Of a DNA stretch of 64,000 nt, positions 25,801 to 37,800 are shown one piece after another. The DNA is from Clonostachys chloroleuca (Eukaryota > Ascomycota > Sordariomycetes > Hypocreales > Bionectriaceae), in assembly GCA_037952775.1 (NCBI GenBank), contig JBANAY010000003.1, positions 12,834,001 through 12,898,000 on the forward strand, read 5' to 3'. Position numbers and translations under genes: made by a program. A model generated the notes under the pieces. That model worked only from the letters and a program-made list of their open reading frames with translations, searched no databases and was not told the origin of the DNA. Each line of letters opens with the position of its first letter. The stretch's first letter is position 1.

Positions 25801-28800
25801 AGAAAGGATCCTGAGAGACGTTTGCAGCCGTGTTCTTAATGTTCCGTCCTCCAACATTAACCTTGAACGTTCCTTTATCGCCAACGGAGGTGACTCCATT
25901 GCGGCTATGCAGGTTAGTCCGCAGTGTCGGTCCTCTAGCCTCGTTTTCTCTGTTGCCGCCCTACTTCAGGGCAGAACTTTGGCAGATGTTGCGAGCCGGG
26001 CGGCTGGGTCTAGTGCTGTCACTATATCTCACAAGGAACCTCTTAATACTCCTTTTGCCCTTTCCCCCATTCAGCAATGGTTTTTTGACCAGTCTCCACC
26101 TGAAGCAGTGACTGCTCAAGAGCAACGCTTCAATCAAGGCTATTATGTCAAGCTGAAAAGCCCTGTTGCGCTGTCCGAGCTGGCTCAAGCTATGTCAAAG
26201 ATTGTAGGTGTGCATTCTATGCTAAGGGCACGTTTCAAGCACACAAAAGAAGGATGGTCGCAACTCATTTTGCAACCAGGTGATAACTATCACTTCTCAT
26301 GCACCGAGGTTGACAGCATTGCTGAGATTGAAGAACGCACAATTCAAGGCCAACGAAAGCTTGACATTGTCCACGGGCCCGTGTTTTCTGCTGATGTCTA
26401 CGAACTACCTGGCGGACTTCAGTACCTAGTCATGATTGCGCACCATTTGGTCATTGATTTAGTCTCGTGGCGAATCATCATGGACGACTTGGAGAGCCTT
26501 CTCACTGGCGGGGAAATCGAGAGTACACTACCATTCCAGACCTGGAACAAGTTGCAGATTGAAAAGGCTATTTCGAACGAGTTGGATCCCAAGAAGGTTT
26601 TATTAACTAATGAGGTTGAGAATAACCTGTCGTTCTGGGGCTTTAACTCTAACACAAGAAATACGGTTCAGGATACCGAGGAGCTCAACTTCACTGTCGG
26701 GAGCGAGACCACCTTGATGATTTTAAAGCAAGCAAACGAACGCTTTAACACAGAGCCTGTGGACCTACTTCTCTCTGCAGTCTGGCATAGCTTTTTCAGA
26801 ACATTCACGCAGCGAGACAGCCTCACCATTTTCAACGAAAGCCACGGCCGCGAATCTTGGAGTGGAGATATTGATTTATCCCGCACAGTTGGTTGGTTCA
26901 CAACAATCAGCCCGCTTCACGTTTCCAACAACAATGTAGAGAAGATTGTTCGTCATGTCAAAGATATTAGGCGGCGTCTACCTGCCAACGGATGGGCATA
27001 CTTTGCATCCCGCTATTTCAACAAGAAGGGCAAGGCAGAGTTCAAGCCTCATGATGGAGTCATGGAAGTTATGTTTAACTATCACGGTAACCTCAAGCGA
27101 TCTACAGGCGATGATTCGTTCTTCGACTCTATCACTCTGGAAAATGTCTCTGACTCTGGCGAAGGGCTTCCTATGGCTGCTCTTTTCGACTTCAATGTTT
27201 TTATCCAGGATGAGATCACACACTTTTCAGTGTCCTGGAATCGCCACTTAGCTCGTCAGGACTTGATCCGACAGTGGATGGCCACGATCTCTCAGTCTAT
27301 GCATGCAATTTGTACAGAGCTCATTTCTGCGGCTCCTAGAAAGACCCTCAGCGACTTCGAATTTTTGGATCTTGACTACGAAAGACTGGATGAGCTCCAA
27401 GATAACATTATCCCTGCCATTGAGTCTTTGAACAGTACTACCGTGGATGATATCTATCCTTGTTCTCCTATGGTGGATGGGATGTTACTCACCCAGCAAC
27501 GAGATCCCGTCGCGTATAAAATTCGCCAGTTTTATGATATTAGTGCTGAACACGCCAAGTTTTTGAGTGTGGAAAAGCTGGTTCAATCATGGCAAAAGAT
27601 CATAGAGCGTCAACCAGCCTTCCGCTCAGTCTACATTCAAGGTTTAGATTCAACTGCTGCCTTTAATGTAGTTCTTCTTAACTCGTTCCACGGTGAAGTT
27701 GTTACCTTGCTCGCCGACAGGGAAGAGGATGCGCTTATTGCTCTTAAAAGCTTACCTGTTGTCAATTATCAAGAGCAGAAGCCTCCACATCGCCTGGCTC
27801 TGTGCCAGATATCGGACACGCGCGTTATATGTCAGCTCGAGATGAGCCATGCTATTACCGATGGTGCTTCAAATGATATTATCATCAATGATTGGCTTAG
27901 TGCGTACAACGATTCCCTCGACACATTGAATCTATCCTTGACCCTGAGGGACTTCTCTAAAGTACTTCACTCAAGCTCAAAGGCGGACAAAATCCAATAT
28001 TGGAAGAATAAGCTGGCCGCAGCTGACCCAACATCGTTCCCGGCAATCTCTAATACGACTCAAGTCAAAGAATCTACATCTATTAGTCAACTAGATGTTG
28101 ATCCAAATTTCGCTAAGAAGATCCAGGCCTACTGTGAACAGCACTCTATCACAGCTGCATCCCTGTTTCAGAGCGCCTGGGCTCTCACTTTGGGCGCATA
28201 TAGTGGCGCGACCTCTGTTTGCTTTGGTTATCTAGTTTCTGGCAGAGACCTTCCCGTTCCTAATATTTCAGAAACAGTTGGAGCCTTTGCCAATATGATG
28301 ATCTGTTATGCGGATGTATCACGAAGTACGAAACAATCCTGCTTGGAGTTTGTAGCAAACCTACACACCCAAGTTATTCAGGACCTAGATTTCCAGCATT
28401 GCTCTCTAGCTGATATTCACCATGCCTTGGATCTGCCCGCTGGCAAAGCCCTTTTCAATTCGATTATGTCATTCCAGAAGTCATCTGGTGAAGATTCCTC
28501 CGAGAGTAATACTCGCTCCGACATTCGCATCGAATCTATAATCGGAGAAGATCCTACTGAGGTTTGTACTTGCTTCCTTACTATAATTTATCAAATAGCT
28601 AACTCTTCCCTAGTATGATGTTGCCTTTGACATTGCACAGAGTGAAAAACATATCAACATTTCGTTAGAATATCGCCTCTCGGTCCTCTCCGATGCACAA
28701 GCTGCCAGAGTACTGTCTTTCGTCCAAGGGGCTGTTGATGCACTTATAATGGCCGAAAAAGTGCCTTTGGGAGATGTCTATATTACCAGCACTGAAGATC

Positions 28801-31800
28801 TTCATGATATTTGGAGTTGGAATGAAGTCGTTCCAGCACCTATTGAGCGGTGCGTGCATGACATGATCTCGGAGACGGCTAGGAGGCAACCCAAGGCTCC
28901 TGCTATCGACGCTTGGGATGGTTCTTTGACATACGAAGAGATTGATCAACTATCAACTGCTTTAGCTCGTCACTTGATCAACCTTGGAGCTGTACAAGGT
29001 GCTTTGGTTGCTCTTTGTTTCGAGAAATCAATGTGGCATTCAGTCTGCCAACTTGCAGTGATGAAAGCCGGCGCTACTTGCACGTGCTTGGACTCATCGC
29101 AGCCCGAGGAGCGTCTGGGTACTATCACCGGTGAGCTTGAGCCGTTCTTGGTTCTATCTTCTTCCAGGAACCGCCAACTTGCCAGCCGCATTACAAAGAA
29201 GGGCACACTGGTTGTTGATCGAGCTCTCATGAACAGTTTATCCTCCACAATTGAGACCCCACTTCCAGAAGTTGATCCCTCGACTACGCTCTATATCAAC
29301 TTCACTTCCGGCAGTACAGGAAAGCCGAAGGGCGCCATGCTCAGCCATACCAATTTGAGTAGTGCTATCTTGTATCAGAGGGGTATCCAGAGATTCACTC
29401 CCTCCTCTCGCGTATATGATTTTGCATCTTATGCTTTTGACATCTGCTGGGCCAATATGATATGGGCGCTTGAGGCCGGTTCGTGCCTGTGTGTCCCCTC
29501 TGATGCCGAGAGGCGAGATGATCTAGCAGGATCTATTACCAGATTTGGTACAACCCATATTGATCTGACAGCCTCCACGGCTCAGTTACTTCCGACATCA
29601 GTCCTTGAATCACTTGATACCATGATTCTTGATGGGGAGCGCGTCGATCTTGAACATGGTAATCAATGGTCCAAAATTCTCAACTTCAGTCATTCCTACG
29701 GCCCCTGTGAATGTACTCCTCATTCAGGAGGCATAATTGTTAACCCCAACCGCCCCTTCTTGGGTAGCATTGGTAAGGGAATGGGTTGTACGTACTGGCT
29801 TACTGATCCAAATACTCATGAAGCCCTTGCGCCAGTGGGTGCTGTGGGCGAGCTACTAATTGAGGGCCCTATCGTTGGACTTGGCTACCTGTCCGATCCT
29901 GAAAAAACTGCGGCCGCATTTGTTGATGACCCTCAGTGGCTTGTTCGGGGTGCTCCTGGACATAACGGTCGTCGTGGCAGGTTGTACAAGACTGGTGACC
30001 TTCTTCGTTATAATTCGGATGGTGAACTAGTATACGTCGCCCGTAAAGATAATCAGGTCAAGATTCGTGGTCAGCGAGTCGAGCTTGAGGAAATCGACAA
30101 CCATTTATTGCGGCATGACCTTGTCAAACAGGCTAAATGTCTGCTCCCCAAGACAGGCCCATGTGCGAACAAGCTTATTAGCATCATGAGTCTCCAAGAC
30201 ATTGATGGTTATGATGAAGATGGTTCGATAGAGATCGTTTCTGATATCTATGCAGATCAGGTTCATAGAAGCATATCTGCCGTTCAGTCAACACTGGACC
30301 ATGCCCTCCCTGCTTTCATGGTCCCCTCAGTCTGGGTAGTGCTAAAAGCCATTCCAAAGAATAGCAATGGAAAACTCAATTCCAAGTTACTTGGACAATG
30401 GGCTTCTGAGATGTCCCAGGAGACTTACTCCAGGATCTCCAACGCTCAGGCCAATGCAGGCCGGGAGCCTACAACAGATGCTGAGAGAATCCTCAGAGAC
30501 ATTTGTAGCGCTGTTCTGAACGTCCCTTCCACTAGCATTGATATTGATCGGCCGTTTGTCTCAAATGGTGGCGACTCTATCTCGGCCATGCGCGTTAGTC
30601 CGATGTGCCGGGCCAGCAATCTTGTTATCTCAGTTGCATCTCTACTCAAGAGTAAATCGCTTTCCGAGGCGGCGCGCGCTGCGACTGTTACAACCGCTCC
30701 CCAGACTGTCTATCAAGAGACCCTTGAGAAACCTTTCATGTTATCGCCCATACAGAACTGGTTCTTCTCACAAACTGCGGCAGATCTGATAAATACGAGA
30801 GACTACTATCTCAATCAAGGCTTTTATGTTGAGGTTAATCGTCCAAAATCTGTAGACCACATTAAAAAAGCAGCGTCTACCATCGTTCAAAAGCATGCCA
30901 TGCTCAGGGCTCGATTTATCCATACTGATGAATCTTGGACTCAGCTGATACCCAAATTTAGTGAGGACGCCTATCAGTTCCACCATAGTCAGTCGTCCAG
31001 TCTCTCAGACATAGCTGCCCTCACTGCTCAGCGCCACCAAGAACTGGACATCGAGAATGGCCCCGTATTCTCGGTAGATGTTCATACGCTGCCTGATAAC
31101 AAACAATATTTAATTCTTATCGCTCATCATCTGGTAATTGATCTTGTTTCTTGGAGAATTATTCTAGATGACTTCGAGATGATTTTCAATGGCAAAGATA
31201 TCGAGGCTGGGCTACCTTTCCAAGTTTGGAACAAATTACAGGCAGACAAGGTTGCCTCCTTGGATATAGAGCAGGTCCTTTCGACAAGTGGAACCGGAAA
31301 TGATCTTTCTTTTTGGGGCTTCGACGAAAATGTCTCGAATACCGTGGACGATCAAATCGAGGAGATTGTGAAGACCGATCAGGCTACAACTGCCCTCCTG
31401 TTACAAGATGCCAACAAAGCTTTCAATACTGAACCACTGGATCTCCTGTTATCCGCAGTCTGGCATGCTTTCTTCACTACTTTCCCCCAGCGTGAAGCTC
31501 TCTCAATTTTCAATGAAGCGCATGGTCGCGAATCTTGGAGCACTGAAATCGATCTTTCCCGAACGGTTGGCTGGTTTACAACTATTAGCCCCATCAGTAT
31601 TTCGAATGATGCCGGCCTATCTCCTGCGACCATCGTTCGCTCTGTCAAAGATGCAAGAAAGAGATTGCCATCAAACGGCTGGGCTTACTTTGCCTCGAAA
31701 TACTTCAATGAAAAAGGAAGAGAGGCTTTTAAATCGCACGGCAACACAACAGAACTGATGTTCAACTATCACGGCCAGTTCCAACAACTTGACGCGGATG

Positions 31801-34800
31801 ATTCCCTTTTCAGCATGGTCGAGCTGGAAGATGTTTCAGTCGTCGGGCCTGCCTCACCAGCTGGAACACTGTTCGATCTCAATGTTGGCATCAAATCAGA
31901 TGTCGTTGAGATTTCCTTCTGCTGGAACCGATTAATATCCCACCAAAGCTCAATCCGCAGTTGGGCGTCTCAAATTGCTACGTCTCTTAACATTATTTGC
32001 ACCGACTTGGTCTTCAGACAACCTTCGAAGACACTTTTCGACTATCAGTTTTTGACTATAAACTATGAGGTCCTCGATCGCCTCCATCACGAGATCTTGC
32101 CCAATGTCGAAAGCACTAATCAGTCAACTATTGTTGATATTTATCCTTGCGCACCTTTGGTAGACGGAATTTTACTTAGCCAGGCTAAGGGATCTGGGTC
32201 ATATGAAACCTCTCATATGTACGAAATAAGCACGTCCGAGGATAAGCTGCTTGAGATCGAGGCTCTATCAGATGCCTGGCAGAAAGTCATTTCCCGCCAA
32301 CCTGCCCTACGAACCATTTTCATCGAAGGACTTGATTCATCGTCAGCATTCTGCCAGGTTGTCCTTAATTCGTTCTGTGGAGAAGTTATTGCATTCGAAG
32401 CCGACAGCCAAGAAGCCGCTCTTTCCAAGATTCGAGAGGTTCCTCCAGTCCAATACACCCACATCAAGCCCCCCATCGACTCACCTTATGTCGCATTGCA
32501 CGGAACCGAGTTGTATCCCATCTTGAAATGAGCCATACAATTTGCGACGGAGCTTCTAGTGACATCATTGTAGATGATTGGATCAAAGCTTTCGAGGGCT
32601 CTCTTCAGGTTGGTAACTTGGACGAAACCGTACAAGGATTCGCACTCGCCCTCGGCTCGAGTTCTAAGGAACAAAAGATCTCTTTTTGGAAGGAAAAACT
32701 TACAGGCCTCGAGCCGTCGTTATTCCCTTGCCTTTCAGAAACTCCTGATTTGCAGGAGAGCAGTGACTTGATCATACAGGAAATTTCGGGAGAGGCCTTT
32801 GAACTTCTCCAGACATTCTGCGAAATTAACTCCATCACCGCTGCTAGTCTATTCCAAGCTGCCTGGGCACTCACTCTTTCTGCATACACAGGAGCAGAAT
32901 CTGTCGCTTTCGGCTATCTCGCCTCCGGGCGTGACATACCTGTCCCTGGTATTGCCGAAGCAGTGGGAGCGTACACTAACATGCTGATAAGTCGTACCCA
33001 CATCCCCCAGAATTCATCAGGGCTTGATTTCGCACGCGAAATGTATGATCAAGTTCTCAAAGATCTTGAATTCCAACACTTTTCATTGGCAGACTTGAAT
33101 CGTGCTCTTGGTGTACCATCAGGACAATCCCTATTTAATACAATCATGTCTTTCCAAAGGGATGATGCACCTTCCGACAGCAGCGTGCAAGATGGTTTGA
33201 TGTTCGAGGTGGTGGATGGAGCAGATCCCACCGAATATGATCTTGCGATAGATATTGTTTATGGGAAGTCAGAAGTTCGATTTTCGGCTGACAGTAAACT
33301 GTCCTTCCTTTCACCGTCTCAGGCTGGTCGTGTGCTTTCTCTCCTTGGTTCCATTGTCAACGAAATTGTCCAGAACAGCACGTACTCAGTATCTAGCCTG
33401 CCAACACTTAGCCAAGAAGACCTGAAGAGTATCTGGCAATGGAATGGTACGCTGCCCCGGGCAGTGAATGTGCCTGTCCATGATATTATTCGGCAAACAG
33501 TCGCAACCTATCCCGACTGTCCTGCAATTTGTGCGTGGGACGGAGAATGGACATACCAGCAATTAGATGATGCATCCGAACGCCTTGCGCATTATTTGGT
33601 CTCCAGAGGAGTTGGACCAAACATGATCGTCCCTCTTTGTTTTGAGAAATGTCGTTGGACGCCAGTGGCGCAGCTTGGGGTAATGAAGGCCGGCGCCGCA
33701 TCTGTTGTTTTAGATACAAGTCTACCAGAGGAACGGCTCCGACTGATCATCGAACAAGTTAGCCCATTGCTTGTCATCTCTTCCTTCATAAAGCATGATC
33801 TCGCGGCACGGGTAGGAAAGACGCCCGTTCTGGTCCTTCAGCGAAGCCTTTTGGATAATTTACCTCAATCTACGGACGCCAAACTCCCAACAGTCAAGCC
33901 GGACGATATATTGTATATCAATTTCACATCTGGAACAACAGGTGTGCCCAAGGGAGTCATGATTACTCACTCAAATTACAGCAGTGCTATGAGTAATCAG
34001 CGCGGCATTCATGGTTTTGAGGCAGGCTCGCGCGTATATGACTTTGCATCTTACGCTTTCGACGTATCCTGGGCAAATTTGCTCACGACTCTGGAGTGTG
34101 GCGGCTGTTTGTGTATTCCGACAGAAGAAGAGAGGAGAGATGATCTTGCAGGCTCACTTAAAAGGTTTAAGATAACTCATACTGAGTTAACACCGTCTGC
34201 TGCACAGATTCTTCCCCTCGATATTTTAGCATCATTAAAGACCCTCATTCTTGGAGGTGAGAGGCTTTCTGTAGACTTGGCGAAGCGTTGGTCTAGCGTA
34301 ACCCAGCTACGTAACTCTTACGGTCCATGTGAATGTACACCAACGTCAACGATGGCTATTGCTGATCCTGACAATGTCGCTATTGGAAGCATTGGCAAAG
34401 GTATAGGTGTCAACACCTGGGTGGTAGATGTTGTCTCCGGCCATTCATTGGTGCCTGTGGGTGGTGTTGGTGAACTCCTCCTGGAGGGTCCTTCAGTTGG
34501 TCCAGGCTATCTTGGTGATCCTGAGAAAACCTCCGAAGTCTTCATTGAAGATCCAGCCTGGCTTGCACGTGGAGATGCAGATCGAGCCGGCCGTAGTGGA
34601 AGATTGTACAAAACGGGAGATCTCGTTCGATACAATCAAGACGGAAGTCTGACTTTCATCGGTCGCAAGGACGCACAAGTGAAGATTCATGGGCAACGCG
34701 TTGAACTCAGCGAAATTGATAGTCATATTCACCGATGTCAGAGCATCCACCAATCCGTCTGCGTTCTGCCAAAGACCGGGCCTTACGCGGGCCGCTTGGT

Positions 34801-37800
34801 CGCATTACTCACTCTCGCCGATTTGCCGGGCATTCAAAATGGTTCCATCACAGTTCTAGATGAGAAGCATATCACGCTTGTGCAGAAGACACTTCAGGAC
34901 CTCCAAACCCTCATGGATGATGCTCTGCCCACCTACATGGTCCCCTCACAATGGATTCCTGTGCTTCATATTCCATTAAATGCCTCTGGTAAACTCAACC
35001 AGAAGTTTGCTCACCAGTGGGTGTCCCAGTTGACCCCGGAACTGCATCAGCAAATTTCAGTTTTTGAGCAGACTTCGGCTTCCCACCAGCCCACCTCTCG
35101 TGCCGAGAAGATTCTCCAGGAAGCATGCAGTAAAGTGTTAAACATCCCCGACCACAAAATCAACTTGCAACGATCTTTCATTGCGAACGGTGGTGACTCT
35201 ATCTCAGCAATGAGAATCGTCCCTTTCTGCCGAGCTTCCAACATAGCTTTGTCTGTTGGCAGCCTCCTTCGTAGCAAATCTCTTGTACTGGTGGCCCAAA
35301 CAGCGACAATGACAATGGATATTGCCGTAGCTCAAGAAAAGGAAGATGCCGAAAAGCCATTTAGCCTCTCGCCGATCCAAAGATGGTATTTTAACCAGTG
35401 CCCAGCGGCACTGATTAACAGTGATGGCTATTTCAGCAACCAAGGTTTCTATCTGAAGATTAGCGGAAATATTTCCAACGCATCCATATCAAAAGCTCTT
35501 TCACAGATTGTGGAGCAGCACTCCATGCTACGATCTCGTTTCCAAAAATCTGAAGATGGCACATGGAGCCAGCAAATTATGAAATCAGCCGAGGGTCTCT
35601 ACCACTTCCAGGTAACATCTGCGAAATCAATGGACGACATTACGCACCTTGTAAACAAGCGTCATGAAAGCATTGATATTCAGCATGGTCCTGTGTTTGC
35701 CGCGGATGTGTATAACGATGTGAGCAATGGCGATCAATATCTGGTCTTGATCGCCGATCACCTAGTAATTGATCTGGTATCATGGCGAATAATTCTTGAT
35801 GACTTGGAAACCCTGCTTTCCGGGGGTACCATTGCACCCGCCTCTTTGTCATTCCAGATCTGGAACAAGCTACAGAGAGAAAAAGCCCAGTCGGATGAGT
35901 TCAACCCTGATCGAGTTCTGTCGACCACTGGAACCCATAACGACTTAGATTTCTGGGGCTACACCCAACAGGTCCCAAATACTGTATCCGACCACGAAAC
36001 TGAGATCATCGAGATTGAGCAAAGGATAACGACTCAGCTCTTGAACGAGGCCAATCAGACATTCAACACTGAGCCAGTCGATCTCCTTCTTGCCATTGTG
36101 TGGCATTCTTTCTTGCATACCTTCCCTCAGCGCGATCATCTTACAATCTTTAACGAGGGACATGGCCGTGAATCTTGGGATGCAAATATCGACTTGTCTC
36201 GAACAGTCGCCTGGTTCACTACCATCAGCCCTATTAACATTTCGAGAAATGGAGCTGAAGTCGACACCGCCCCTTCCAATGTGGCTCGAATTGTGAAGGA
36301 CGCAAGACGTAGACTCCCGGCAAACGGCTGGGCTTACTTCGCTTCCCGATATCTTAATGCAAAGGGCGCAGAGGCTTTTAAGACACACGAATCGTCAGTT
36401 ATGGAGGTCCTCTTCAACTATCATGGTCAATTTCAACAGCTGGAAGGTGGCGATGGTTCTGATTCTCTTTTCCAGACAGCGACTTTTGATGGAGTTTCTG
36501 ACGCATGCGCCGCGCTCCCTGCGTCGACGCTCTTTGATATCAATGTGTCTATCGAGGATGGTCTGACAAAGTTCTCATTCTCATGGAACCGCCATATCGC
36601 TCATCAGCAGCTTATCCGTAGTTGGATTTCTCAGATTCCCACTTCTGCACAAACCATCTGCCAGGAGTTAATCACCAGCATATCATCCAAAACTCTTTGT
36701 GATTATCCATATCTGACTCTCGATTATCAAACTCTCTCATATCTGAATAGCCAGGTAATCCCTGATTTGGAATCAGCAAATGGAACGATAGTCGAGGATA
36801 TCTTCCGATGCGCGCCAACCGTGGACGGCATGCTACTGAGCCAGATCAAAGACCCCGTGGCTTATAAAACTTCCCAAATCTTCGAAATCACTTCATCAGG
36901 CAGAGAAATCAGCATAAACAAACTTGTGGAGGCTTGGCAGAAAGTTATTAAACATCAGCCATCGCTACGAAGCGTTTTTATTCAGGGTCTTGACTCCCAG
37001 GCAGCTTTCAATCAGGTTGTTCTTCAGTCCTACGCCGGCGACTTTATTCTCTTAGAAAGCCAGTCCGAAGCACAAGCAATTGATCTCATCAAGAGCCTTC
37101 CAGCGGCTACGTATCTCAAAGAAAAGCCGCCTCATCGCATAACTCTTTGCCAAATACTTGGAAGCAACCAGATTATCTGCCAGGTCGAAATGAGCCATGC
37201 TATCACTGACGGTGGATCCAATGCTATTATTACCGATAATTGGACCAAAGCCTATGAAGGAATTCTCGAATCTCACGACTTACTTCAGACGAGTCAGGGA
37301 TTTGGAAAATACCTGCTGGAGAGCTCAAATAAAGATAAGCTGGCTTACTGGCAAAATAAATTGGCTGGCGTTCAACCAACCATTTTCCCCAGCTTATCCG
37401 GTGCCTCATCTGCACAAGGTAGCTCCATTAGTTCACTGGAAGTGGATGAAGCAACACTTTCCAACATCAATAATTTCTGTGAAGAACACTTAATCACACC
37501 GGCCAGTCTCTTCCAAGCTGCTTGGGCCCTTACATTGATGGCATACTCTGGGCACAACTCTGCCTGTTTTGGTTATTTGGCTTCTGGGAGAGACTTGCCT
37601 ATTGACAATCTTGAGCATTCTATTGGTGCATACGCCAATATGATGGCCTTTTCCACTATCTTACATCCCGGAATGACCACGAAGCAGTTCCTCGAAAATG
37701 TTCATCAGCAGGTAATGGATGACATCAGTTACCAGCACTGCTCCTTAGCTGAAATCCAGCACCACCTCGGCCTTACTGGAGGCGAGAACCTATTCAATTC

